Shown in pieces: positions 1 through 6,358 of a DNA stretch of 12,774 bases. This stretch comes from an uncultured Ruminococcus sp. (GTDB lineage: Bacteria; Bacillota; Clostridia; Oscillospirales; Acutalibacteraceae). Each line of letters begins with the position of its first letter. The first letter of the stretch is position 1. The notes beneath the pieces are model-generated. The model did not search any database and was not told the DNA's origin. It saw nothing but the letters and a program-made list of their open reading frames with translations. The translations under genes and the position numbers were made by a program. The stretch covers positions 1-12,774 of the forward strand of contig CAMKNF010000045.1 of NCBI GenBank assembly GCA_946414115.1, read 5' to 3'.

Positions 1-1
1 T

Positions 2-751
2 GTAGGTCAAACTTATACTTCTGTTATTGAACCAACAACGACAGCTCCTGTTACTGAACCAACAACTGAACCGCAGCCTACAACAGCTCCTCAGGCAACA
101 TATACTTTCTATTTCAAGACTACTCTTGGCTGGATGACAGACGACGGCGTTACACTCTTTGTATATGACAACGGCACAGGTGAAAGCTATGTCCTTGAAA
201 AAGATGAAAACGCTTATCCGAATGTATATACAGCTGAAGTACCCGAAACTATGAAGTCCTGCGTGGTTTATCGCTATCTTGAAGCTGTTTATGAAACTCC
301 GGTAGGTGGTGATACAGGAAATGTTTACAACTCCTGGTCTGCAAAGGTTTCAAAGACAAATAACTGTGTAACCTTAAGCAATGACGAGCAGGTATCTGTT
401 GGCCCTTATGTTGCAGAAGAAAAGCCTGCATTTGAACTTTCAAGAGTTTATTTTGATAACTCAAAGGCAAAGTGGTCAGAGGTTTATATTTACGGATGGG
501 CTGAAAGCGGTCTTGAGAAAAAAACAGCATTAATGACAAAGATTGAGGGAACAAATATCTGGTACTATGATTTTGCAACTCCTCTTTCACCCGGCGCAAA
601 CTGCTTCCTCTTTAAAGACACACCCGGAGGAGGTCCTTCTGACTGGTATACACAAACCGACGATGTGACCGTTACTAAAGATAAGAACTGTTACCTTGCA
701 AATGCCGGTAGCAAATCAGGCGGCTCGTGGTATTATTACACAGAGAAGTAA
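2..751 (+). CDS. Starch-binding secreted protein, C-terminal part (CBM26-like modules)
   Basis: The frame is open from the left edge, so this is the last 249 residues of a larger protein ending at TAA 749-751. Residues 1-32 form a Thr/Pro/Glu-rich linker with repeated EPTT and TTAP units, typical of cell-surface or secreted modular polysaccharide enzymes. Two aromatic-rich beta modules follow: about 33-145 (starting ATYTFYFKTTLGW) and about 147-249 (starting RVYFDNSKAKWSEVYIYGW, ending GGSWYYYTEK). The second matches what I recall of the CBM26 starch-binding family, with the VYFDNS..W..VYIY.W opening and exposed Trp/Tyr. The first is a more diverged module of similar type. The catalytic part, if any, lies outside the window; there is no dockerin or sorting signal at the C-terminus. 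Likely role: binding starch granules or maltodextrin outside the cell. I am sure of a carbohydrate-binding role and less sure of the exact CBM family. Confidence 0.75.
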   Translation, partial: VGQTYTSVIEPTTTAPVTEPTTEPQPTTAPQATYTFYFKTTLGWMTDDGVTLFVYDNGTGESYVLEKDENAYPNVYTAEVPETMKSCVVYRYLEAVYETPVGGDTGNVYNSWSAKVSKTNNCVTLSNDEQVSVGPYVAEEKPAFELSRVYFDNSKAKWSEVYIYGWAESGLEKKTALMTKIEGTNIWYYDFATPLSPGANCFLFKDTPGGGPSDWYTQTDDVTVTKDKNCYLANAGSKSGGSWYYYTEK

Positions 752-785
752 TCTTTATCAGATGAAAATTAGTTAAATCAATTTT

Positions 786-818
786 CCCCGAACATACTCG
801 GTATGTTCGGGGAGTTTT
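786..818 (+). terminator. Rho-independent terminator after the starch-binding gene
   Basis: A perfect 12-bp stem, CCCCGAACATAC (786-797) with GTATGTTCGGGG (801-812), has a 3-base loop TCG and is followed by AGTTTT. It lies 34 bases after the stop codon of the starch-binding gene and is the only strong hairpin before the next gene. The T tract is short, but the stem is very stable. The other strand carries AAAATTGATTT after the stem, so it could also work in reverse. Confidence 0.85.
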
Positions 819-846
819 AGTATTATATCTTTTTGTTGTGTGTCAC

Positions 847-875
847 TTGAAAAATATGGCAATTTGTAGTAATAT
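847..875 (+). promoter_or_regulatory. Candidate sigma-A promoter for the 921 gene
   Basis: TTGAAA (847-852) and TAATAT (870-875) are separated by 17 bases, close to the sigma-A consensus. A 6-bp dyad AGTAAT/ATTACT (868-873 and 879-884, 5-base gap) overlaps the -10 box and could be an operator. A second pair, TTGAAT (887-892) with TATAAA (911-916), has an 18-base spacer but would start transcription at about 923, usable only if translation starts at 933. Confidence 0.4.
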
Positions 876-920
876 ATTATTACTTGTTGAATGATATTTC
901 AAATATAAATTATAAATGAA

Positions 921-1493
921 ATGAGAGTATTTATGGGTTTAGAAAGAATTTATTTTGAGCTTAAGAAAAGAGAAGATGACGAGTATTATATTGAGCTTGC
1001 GCAAAAGGATGTATTGTTTGTTCCGGTCATAACTGATATTATGCTTAATAATTCAAACTCTATTAGTGTCTGGGCGCAAATGATTCTTGAAAAAATCAGT
1101 GAGAAAAATCCTTTAATTGTCTATCCTTATATAGGATATATTTCTGAAATAATTGACAGAAAAACAATTTTCAATAGCTGGAGTGTGTGGAAGATAATCA
1201 CAAATCTGCTTGTCTGTGATTATCAGAACTATTGGGATAATTTAAAGAGCAAATATTACGCCTCACTTCAGTCAGAACGTATTGCTGAATTTTCAATTGC
1301 GTGTGAATGTGCCTGCAAAATAATTTCAGCAAAACCCGATGAAGAAAAGCCGATTACCGATATACTGAAAGATATGAACAATCGAAACTTTTATATTAAT
1401 GAAATCCTTTCTCCAAAATCAAGTGAAGTTGCAAAATATAAGGCACAGGAAGTTTTATACTTATTAGGTCAAAACAACGAGAATAAAGAATAA
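921..1493 (+). CDS. Hypothetical all-helical protein, HEAT-repeat-like
   Basis: I do not recognise a named family. The protein has 190 residues from ATG 921, or 186 from ATG 933; the second is attractive because GAGAG (923-927) sits at a ribosome-binding distance from 933, while nothing purine-rich precedes 921. The sequence is acidic, soluble and helical, with no signal peptide or membrane segment. Repeating amphipathic helix pairs (for example VLFVPVITDIMLNNSNS then VWAQMILEKISEKNP, then YPYIGYISEIIDRK) look like HEAT or armadillo-type repeats, usually a protein-interaction or helical scaffold. A cysteine-rich helix (CECACKI) lies at about residues 127-133. It is a single-gene unit with its own promoter and a terminator shared with the convergent amylase. 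The function is unknown; the HEAT-like call is inference from the helix pattern only. Confidence 0.7.
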   Translation: MRVFMGLERIYFELKKREDDEYYIELAQKDVLFVPVITDIMLNNSNSISVWAQMILEKISEKNPLIVYPYIGYISEIIDRKTIFNSWSVWKIITNLLVCDYQNYWDNLKSKYYASLQSERIAEFSIACECACKIISAKPDEEKPITDILKDMNNRNFYINEILSPKSSEVAKYKAQEVLYLLGQNNENKE

Positions 1494-1503
1494 ATTTATA
1501 GTA

Positions 1504-1547
1504 AAACGGTTGCGACAGTGTTTGACGCAACCGTTTGTTTTTGTTTT
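1504..1547. terminator. Bidirectional terminator between convergent genes
   Basis: An 11-bp perfect stem AAACGGTTGCG (1504-1514) with CGCAACCGTTT (1526-1536) encloses an 11-base loop and is followed by GTTTTTGTTTT on the plus strand. On the minus strand the stem is followed by a T/A-rich run (TTTTACTATAAATTT). It lies between the stop at 1493 and the amylase stop at 1546, so it probably serves both genes. Confidence 0.85.
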
Positions 1548-3183
1548 ATGAAAGAAGAGTAAAGTGGTTAATTTTTTTACCGTTGTATTCAACAACATCG
1601 GTAAACATATCATAAGGTCTCGCCCAGAGCGTTTCTTTTCCGTCAACGCTCATATAGATTACCAGCTTTTCACCCGTTTCACTGTGAGTTGAAACGCCCA
1701 GCACTTCATACTCTGTACCCTTGAAGTGGCGGTATCTTCCTCTTTGAACTTTCTTTAATTTTTCAACTTTATTTTCTTTTTTTCTCGGAGCATTTGCAGT
1801 AACGGTTTTCACTTCACATTTATCATTAAAGTTTACCTTAAAACTACCGTCGTTGACTACAAGAATCCTTGAAGAATAGGGTTTCAGCGAAAGCTCACAG
1901 TAGCCGTTTACATCAATAACCTCGTTGTCGTTAAGAACATCAGTAAGCTTTGCATTACAGCCTGCGTCGAAGCTGATTTTTTCATCGTGGTCTGTGAGGT
2001 TGAACGCAACAAATACAGTCTGATTGTCAGTAAATCTCTTGTAGACGAGCTTTTCATTCATAATGTTTACGTTGTCAAATTTGCCGTACTTGAGCGCATC
2101 AAGAGCAAGTCTGACTTTGCCGAGCTTTATGATGTGATTTAGCAAATCGTAATTTGCATTTTCAACGTTGTTGAGGTCAAGACAGGGACGAAGCTCGTAG
2201 TCGCTGAATTGTGTACGCTTTCCCTCGATTCCGTACTCACTGCCGTAGTAAATCGACGGCACACCGGGCATTGTGTACATAAGGGTATATACGTTTTCAA
2301 GGTGATTTTTGTCCTTAAGGTCGCTTGCAATTCTGTTTACATCGTGATTGTCTACAAAATTGTAGGTGTAAATATTGCGGTAAATTCCGCCGTTTCCGAA
2401 CTGTCTGTTGAGTGAGTGTGCAATTTCAAAGTAGTTGTGGTCGTTGTGACTTGAATAAATGCCCTTGTAGCATTCGTAATTTGTTACCGAGTCAAGAAGA
2501 TTATCGTTTGCCCATCTGTTATAGTCGCCGTGTGTTATTTCGCCGTAAAGCCAGAAATCAGGCTTTTCTGACTTACATACATTGCGAAGCTTTCTGAAAA
2601 ATTCAAGGTCGATACAGTCGGCGGCGTCAAGCCTTAAGCCGTCAATATCAAACTCATCAATCCAGAATTTAACCGAGTCAAGCAGATAATTAACAACCTC
2701 GTCATTCTGAAGATTTAGCTTTACAAGGTCATAGTGACCTGCCCAGCCCTCATACCAGAACGGGTCGCCCTTCGGACTTCTGCCGCCAAAGTTGAGATTC
2801 TGAAACCAGTTGCAGTAACGTGAATTTCCAAGATTCTGCTGTACGTCTTTAAATGCAAAGAAATCTCTGCCTACGTGATTGAAAACACCGTCAAGAATCA
2901 CCTTGATTCCGTTTTCGTGCAGTGTGTTGCAAATTTTCTTAAAAGAATTATTATCACCAAGACGGCAGTCAACCTTTCTGTAGTCGATAGTGTCGTAGCC
3001 GTGACGTGAGCTTTCAAACAGCGGATTGAAAACAAGTGCATTTACAGACATCTTTTTAAGATGCTCAATGCAGTCGTAGATTTTATCAAGCCTGTAAACA
3101 AGCTTCCCGTCATTATCCCTCGGTGCACCGCAGAATCCGAGAGGATAAATATTATAAATTATTGATTCGTTAATATAACCCAT
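1546..3183 (-). CDS. Cytoplasmic GH13 alpha-amylase/cyclomaltodextrinase-like enzyme with C-terminal DUF1653
   Basis: The 545-residue glycoside hydrolase family 13 protein cleaves alpha-1,4-glucans and probably acts on maltodextrin or cyclodextrin inside the cell, as there is no signal peptide. All four conserved GH13 regions are visible: DGVFNHVG (98-105), GLRLDAAD with nucleophile D186, LYGEIT with acid/base E215, and FVDNHD with stabiliser D281. An (alpha/beta)8 barrel spans about 5-360 and a beta-sandwich C domain about 365-445. It lacks the N-terminal CBM34 domain of classical neopullulanases. A Lys-rich linker (463-480) leads to residues 481-545, which fit DUF1653 (GRYRHFKGTEYEVLG, then HSETGEKLVIY, then LWARPYDMF). 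That small domain usually stands alone, so the fusion is unusual. ATG 3183 is preceded by AAGGGAG at a good distance. The gene is single and divergent from the 3305 membrane-protein gene. The family is certain; the exact substrate is not. Confidence 0.93.
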   Translation of the reverse strand: MGYINESIIYNIYPLGFCGAPRDNDGKLVYRLDKIYDCIEHLKKMSVNALVFNPLFESSRHGYDTIDYRKVDCRLGDNNSFKKICNTLHENGIKVILDGVFNHVGRDFFAFKDVQQNLGNSRYCNWFQNLNFGGRSPKGDPFWYEGWAGHYDLVKLNLQNDEVVNYLLDSVKFWIDEFDIDGLRLDAADCIDLEFFRKLRNVCKSEKPDFWLYGEITHGDYNRWANDNLLDSVTNYECYKGIYSSHNDHNYFEIAHSLNRQFGNGGIYRNIYTYNFVDNHDVNRIASDLKDKNHLENVYTLMYTMPGVPSIYYGSEYGIEGKRTQFSDYELRPCLDLNNVENANYDLLNHIIKLGKVRLALDALKYGKFDNVNIMNEKLVYKRFTDNQTVFVAFNLTDHDEKISFDAGCNAKLTDVLNDNEVIDVNGYCELSLKPYSSRILVVNDGSFKVNFNDKCEVKTVTANAPRKKENKVEKLKKVQRGRYRHFKGTEYEVLGVSTHSETGEKLVIYMSVDGKETLWARPYDMFTDVVEYNGKKINHFTLLS

Positions 3184-3216
3184 ATTAAGTCACTCCCTTT
3201 ACAAATTAACAATTAT

Positions 3217-3245
3217 ATTTTATCATAAATTTGTCTATTGTGCAA
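3217..3245 (-). promoter_or_regulatory. Sigma-A promoter of the GH13 gene
   Basis: On the minus strand, TTGCAC (3245-3240) and TAAAAT (3222-3217) are separated by 17 bases, placing the start site about 30 bases upstream of the ATG. Its -35 box overlaps the -35 box of the divergent promoter on the plus strand, so the two cannot easily be occupied together. Confidence 0.6.
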
Positions 3246-3266
3246 TGATAAAAGTTGTGATATAAT
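3238..3266 (+). promoter_or_regulatory. Extended -10 promoter of the small membrane-protein gene
   Basis: TTGTGC (3238-3243), a 17-base spacer and a perfect TATAAT (3261-3266) preceded by TGA give an extended -10 sigma-A promoter. Transcription would start near 3273, only 5 bases before an upstream ATG at 3278, which supports the later start codon at 3305. Confidence 0.7.
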
Positions 3267-3293
3267 ACTATTACGTAATGTCTATAAGAATTC

Positions 3294-3298
3294 GGAGG
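3294..3298 (+). promoter_or_regulatory. Ribosome binding site that fixes the 3305 start
   Basis: GGAGG at 3294-3298 stands 6 bases before ATG 3305. The in-frame ATG at 3278 has no such site and lies almost on the predicted transcription start, so 3305 is the better start. Confidence 0.85.
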
Positions 3299-3304
3299 AT
3301 AAAT

Positions 3305-3778
3305 ATGTTAAAAAAGCCTGAAAACAAAACAAGAAAAAGATTAAGGATAACCCAGTGCATTCTTTTCCTTGCACAGATTCTCTTTTGTACATTCACATTT
3401 GTACAAATCCCGAGTCCCAACTCGTCAAAGGTCGGATTTTATGCAACTGTATTTGATATGTTCGGCTATCTCGGCGGTGAGTTTCCTGACACAACGCAGA
3501 GTGCGGCATTTAGCTCTGTTTTGCCGGTGTTCTTTATCTTTTTGGTAATACCGGTTGTCGGTTTCTTTTTCTGTGCACTTGATAAGGAAAGAAATATGAA
3601 AAACATCGTTTCTATTATTTGCAGTTTGCTCGGTGTATTTTCAATCTTAACAATCGTATCTCTTAATTTTATCTCTTACGGCTCTTTACTTGCTCTGCTT
3701 TGCTATATTTTAATCAGCTTTATTACAGCATTTGCAATGATGGCAAGGCTTGTAGACGATAGCAATACAAATAAATAA
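3305..3778 (+). CDS. Small four-helix integral membrane protein, unknown function
   Basis: I do not recognise a named family. From ATG 3305 the protein has 157 residues: a basic cytoplasmic N-terminus (KKPENKTRKRLR) followed by four hydrophobic segments at about 15-36, 68-95, 101-122 and 125-147. Between the first two lies a longer polar loop (PSPNSSKVGFYAT...GGEFPDTTQS) that the positive-inside rule would place outside. There is no catalytic motif, lipobox or cysteine pair. It could be a small accessory membrane protein or a holin-like or permease-like piece, but nothing supports a specific job. It is a single gene with a strong promoter and a strong terminator. It shares a control region with the divergent GH13 gene, which may mean joint or opposed regulation. 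Confidence 0.8.
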   Translation: MLKKPENKTRKRLRITQCILFLAQILFCTFTFVQIPSPNSSKVGFYATVFDMFGYLGGEFPDTTQSAAFSSVLPVFFIFLVIPVVGFFFCALDKERNMKNIVSIICSLLGVFSILTIVSLNFISYGSLLALLCYILISFITAFAMMARLVDDSNTNK

Positions 3779-3785
3779 AAAATCA

Positions 3786-3827
3786 GGACTGTTTCATTTT
3801 GTGAAGTGAAACAGTCCGTTTGTTTTA
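3786..3827 (+). terminator. Terminator of the small membrane-protein gene
   Basis: An 11-bp stem GGACTGTTTCA (3786-3796) with TGAAACAGTCC (3807-3817) and a 10-base loop is followed by GTTTGTTTTAT. It begins 8 bases after the stop codon. Confidence 0.9.
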
Positions 3828-3868
3828 TATATTATGTTTATTACATCTTGTTAGACAAACGATAATAT

Positions 3869-3903
3869 AATGCGGAATTCGGAATGCGTAATGCGGAATT
3901 GCG
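3869..3903. repeat. Short TGCGGAATT repeat cluster
   Basis: AATGCGGAATT occurs twice exactly (3869-3879 and 3890-3900), 21 bases apart, with the variant CGGAATGCG between them and a trailing GCGG. The stretch is a run of permuted 'GGAAT/TGCG' units and clearly differs from the AT-rich sequence around it. Similar GCGGAATT-type strings are, as I recall, common as intergenic repeats in Clostridia; no coding role is visible. Confidence 0.6.
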
Positions 3904-3985
3904 GTCGAGTGGATAGGTTGTTATAATTCAAAAGTTTAATTCCCGAATTAATTTATATGCGGCGTTGCCGGTCAAGGCACTCGAC
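3904..3985. repeat. 82-bp element bounded by GTCGAGTG inverted repeats
   Basis: GTCGAGTG (3904-3911) and CACTCGAC (3978-3985) are perfect 8-bp inverted repeats at the two ends of an 82-bp segment. Inside is a smaller dyad TTAATTC/GAATTAA (3936-3942 and 3945-3951). The right end touches the stop codon of the DUF2804 gene (TAA at 3988-3986 minus). The same end sequence recurs at 7182 after exonuclease III. It could be a miniature mobile element or a transcription end structure for the minus-strand gene; the short arms keep this uncertain. Confidence 0.4.
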
Positions 3986-4993
3986 TTAAAACTCGCTGAA
4001 AATCATATGTGCCTGTGTATTATCAAGTATCAGAGGTTTGTCGTAGTCAACACGTTTTATCTGTCCGTAAAGCCTGCCGAAAATTACAGTCGTTTTGTCC
4101 ATAACAGCCGCCATAGGCTCTCCCTTAACCGTAAAAGGCTTGAACGTGATGTCCACTGCCGAGATTCCCGCCGTAAAGAACCATGGCCTGTCTAGTCTGC
4201 CGTTTGTACCCTTAACGTTTATCTGCGACAGCTTTTCAAGCTTTCCGTCAATGAAGAAACAGTTTTCGTTGCCGTAACGGTTGTCGCCGACTCTGCTTGC
4301 AAGGCAGAGTGAAAAGCGCTTACCGTCTATTATTCCGTCTGCACTCAACCTTTGGTAATTGTGCTTCCTCGGCTTTGAAAAGCGTGTCCAGTCAAAGTAA
4401 GCTCTTGTACTATTTTCATTTAAAGAATATTCAAGTCCGCCTACTCTTATAACTCCGCTTGCAATAAACTTCGGCACAAATCTTTTCAGGTAAAAATATT
4501 TTCTGTCACGTTCAAACGGTGCTAATTCGTTAAGGCTGTCGCCGTTGACCTTTTTAAGAGTGATGTTGAAGTAAAGGTTTTTAAGTCCGCCGAAGTCGAT
4601 AAAATCGCATTTGAGAAATCTTCCGTCGGTTGTGTTTGTAAGCTGCAGCTGAATACGCTTGTCTGTATAGAGCAGTTCGCCCTTGTTGCCTGACTCCGGG
4701 AGTTCATTTTTAAATAAAACAAATTTCTTAATAACGCAGTCGCTGATAACACCGCCTCTTTTAAGGTCGGCAACGGCAATTTTTATTGCAAACTCCATTC
4801 CGTAATTCTCAACCGAGAGATAAAGCGATACCTCGCCGTTGTTGATAAAGTAGCAGTCGCTTTCACCGTGCTTTCCCGAGGTTTTACTCTTATCGCAGTT
4901 GTATTCAAAAACAGATTGCCTGGCCCAGCCTGCATTTAAAACCTCACCGTTTTCCTCAAAAACAGCACAATTTTCTTTGATTTCACGCTGCAA
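3986..4993 (-). CDS. DUF2804 family protein
   Basis: The 335-residue soluble protein has no signal peptide and fits the DUF2804 family, whose members are beta-rich and biochemically uncharacterised. The recognisable landmarks, in order, are NAGWAR (20-25), an FERDRKYFYLKR segment (160-171), AYFDWTRF (198-205), NENCFFIDGKLEKL (242-255), RPWFF (269-273), FGRLYGQ (305-311) and a terminal Glu (334). The length is normal for the family, so the gene looks complete. The start is a TTG codon (4993-4991), supported by GGAG at 5007-5004 and a promoter just upstream; no in-frame ATG is nearby. The gene stands alone between a repeat region and a divergent lipoprotein gene, so context gives no functional clue. 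The family call is from motif recall. Confidence 0.82.
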   Translation of the reverse strand: MQREIKENCAVFEENGEVLNAGWARQSVFEYNCDKSKTSGKHGESDCYFINNGEVSLYLSVENYGMEFAIKIAVADLKRGGVISDCVIKKFVLFKNELPESGNKGELLYTDKRIQLQLTNTTDGRFLKCDFIDFGGLKNLYFNITLKKVNGDSLNELAPFERDRKYFYLKRFVPKFIASGVIRVGGLEYSLNENSTRAYFDWTRFSKPRKHNYQRLSADGIIDGKRFSLCLASRVGDNRYGNENCFFIDGKLEKLSQINVKGTNGRLDRPWFFTAGISAVDITFKPFTVKGEPMAAVMDKTTVIFGRLYGQIKRVDYDKPLILDNTQAHMIFSEF

Positions 4994-5035
4994 AATACTT
5001 CACTCCGTTTCAAAAATCCAAAATATTCCATTGTT

Positions 5036-5064
5036 AATATAGCAGAAGTTATTATGCTATTCAA
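5036..5064 (-). promoter_or_regulatory. Promoter of the DUF2804 gene
   Basis: On the minus strand, TTGAAT (5064-5059), a 17-base spacer and TATATT (5041-5036) make a reasonable sigma-A promoter. It would start transcription about 37 bases before the TTG start codon. Confidence 0.55.
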
Positions 5065-5118
5065 GAATTATAACAAAACTGTAAATGGGTAATAAAGAAT
5101 TTTAAATTTTAATATATT

Positions 5119-5147
5119 TTAACTGATCGCAATTGTCTTTATATATT
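5119..5147 (+). promoter_or_regulatory. Weak candidate promoter of the lipoprotein gene
   Basis: TTAACT (5119-5124) and TATATT (5142-5147) with a 17-base spacer match the consensus at 4/6 and 5/6 positions. The surroundings are very AT-rich, so a chance match is possible. Confidence 0.35.
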
Positions 5148-5170
5148 ATATTTCTAATCGGGTGAGAATT

Positions 5171-5518
5171 TTGAAAAAAATCGTCGCACTTTTATTAATT
5201 TCCTTGTGTTTTGTTTTTTCTGCCTGCACAACCGATACTTCGGGCTATACAAATGAACTGATTTCTTCCAAATGGCAGAAAACGCTTGAGGGTGGAGCAG
5301 AAATAAATCTTGAATTTGATGAGAATACAGCAGTGCTGAAAATAAACAATTCCGGTAAAAGCACTGAAATTAAAGGGGATTATATAGCTGACCAAAGCAG
5401 TTTTGTAATTTTTGTGCCCGAAGTTTCGCAGAATTACTCTTTTGATTACACACCAAAGGGGAATAAGCTTGACATTTCATACAACAACAATACGATTACC
5501 TTGAACAAAGTTGAATAG
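5171..5518 (+). CDS. Small lipoprotein with lipocalin-like fold pattern
   Basis: From TTG 5171 the protein is 115 residues. The N-terminus MKKIVALLLISLCFVFSAC is a lipoprotein signal with the acylated Cys at 19 (lipobox FSAC), so the mature protein should be anchored on the outer face of the membrane. The mature part is short and beta-strand rich with alternating polar and hydrophobic residues: KW at the start, then INLEFDENTAVLKINN, EIKGDYIA, SSFVIFVP and a closing NTITLNK strand. This resembles small lipocalin-like lipoproteins in which a W-containing first strand opens a barrel; the comparison is inference. GGTGA at 5161-5165 lies 5 bases before TTG 5171 and would be consumed if GTG 5162 were used, so I prefer 5171. 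It is a monocistronic gene convergent with sigma-K. Ligand and role are unknown. Confidence 0.8.
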   Translation: MKKIVALLLISLCFVFSACTTDTSGYTNELISSKWQKTLEGGAEINLEFDENTAVLKINNSGKSTEIKGDYIADQSSFVIFVPEVSQNYSFDYTPKGNKLDISYNNNTITLNKVE

Positions 5519-5539
5519 GGCGACCGAAAACAGCCGCCC
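5518..5539. terminator. Weak hairpin between lipoprotein gene and sigK
   Basis: GGGCG (5518-5522) pairs with CGCCC (5535-5539) around a 12-base loop, right at the stop of the lipoprotein gene and 8 bases before the sigK stop. There is no proper T run on either strand, so termination here is doubtful. No better hairpin exists between these convergent genes. Confidence 0.35.
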
Positions 5540-5546
5540 ATTATTG

Positions 5547-6242
5547 TTACAAATTTGAACTGTTGTCAAAACGCTTTTTCAGAATTTTCAGCGCACGTGT
5601 TTCAATCCTGCTTACATATGATCTTGAAATATTCAGCAGCTTTGCAACATTTTTCTGCGTCATCGGCTCGTTTCCGTCAAGTCCGTAACGCAGAATTATT
5701 ATTTTTTTCTCACGTTCGTCAAGCTCCTCGTTTATATATTGTCCAAGCTTTCTGCTGTTAAATTTCAAATCCAGCGTGTCAATTATATTGTCGTCAACCG
5801 CCATAATATCGAGAAGTGTAAGCGGATTTCCGTCCTTGTCGGTGTCAATTGTTTCGTTAAGAGAAATGTCCTGCGCACTCTTTTTAGCGTTGCGGAAGTG
5901 CATAAGAATCTCGTTTTCAATGCACCTGCTCGCATAGGAACTTAAACGAATATTTTTATTCATATCATATGTGTCAACAGCCTTGATAAGTCCGATTGTT
6001 CCTATTGAAACAAGGTCGTCCTGTTCGCTCTGCATTCCGTAGTATTTTTTTATAATGTGCGCAACAAGCCTGAGGTTATGCTCAACAAGCTTGTTGCGTG
6101 CTTCTTTGTCGCCGTTTGCACAGCGTTCAAGGTAAATTTTTTCCTGCTTTTCCGAAAGAGGCTTTGGAAACGAACCTCCTCCGCATACGTGAAGAATGAA
6201 AAAGCAAATGTATTGTCCAAGAAAGCCGAGTAATTCAAACAC
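5547..6242 (-). CDS. sigK: RNA polymerase sporulation sigma factor sigma-K (pro-form)
   Basis: This 231-residue sigma-70 family protein follows Bacillus sigma-K closely: EHNLRLVAHIIKK (54-66), SIGTIGLIKAVDTYD (79-93), CIENEILMHFR (107-117) and the region 4.2 helix-turn-helix TQKNVAKLLNISRSYVSRIE (195-214). Sigma-K directs late mother-cell transcription (coat and cortex genes) during spore formation. Residues 1-18 are a hydrophobic pro-sequence; by analogy with Bacillus pro-sigma-K, the membrane protease SpoIVFB would cut just before the SFPKPLS segment. The frame is uninterrupted, with no skin-type prophage insertion. The start is GTG 6242, preceded by GGTGGTGA; no in-frame ATG lies nearby. 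It is divergent from exonuclease III with a 116-base gap. No convincing sigma-A or sigma-E promoter stood out by eye. Sigma-E can share these motifs, but the FPKPLS start and short pro-sequence favour sigma-K. Confidence 0.92.
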   Translation of the reverse strand: MFELLGFLGQYICFFILHVCGGGSFPKPLSEKQEKIYLERCANGDKEARNKLVEHNLRLVAHIIKKYYGMQSEQDDLVSIGTIGLIKAVDTYDMNKNIRLSSYASRCIENEILMHFRNAKKSAQDISLNETIDTDKDGNPLTLLDIMAVDDNIIDTLDLKFNSRKLGQYINEELDEREKKIIILRYGLDGNEPMTQKNVAKLLNISRSYVSRIETRALKILKKRFDNSSNL

Positions 6243-6299
6243 ATTATCACCACCGAAATAATCTGTTTAATAATATTCCGATTCAACCTGAAATTTGCC

Positions 6300-6328
6300 T
6301 GTACAAAAAGCGAAAAATGCATTATAAT
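6300..6328 (+). promoter_or_regulatory. Candidate promoter of the exonuclease III gene
   Basis: TGTACA (6300-6305), a 17-base spacer and a perfect TATAAT (6323-6328) lie upstream of the gene; the -35 box is weak. A second TATAAT at 6336-6341 has no -35 partner. Confidence 0.5.
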
Positions 6329-6358
6329 ATTCTTATATAATGAAATTAGGGTGATATT

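Noticed and set aside
249..599. 116-codon open frame on the minus strand
   Set aside because: It is fully inside the starch-binding gene in the opposite strand, with implausible composition; a shadow frame.
5518..5546. Full rho-independent terminator behind the lipoprotein gene
   Set aside because: The stem is only 5 bp and neither strand has a T run; kept only as a weak candidate.
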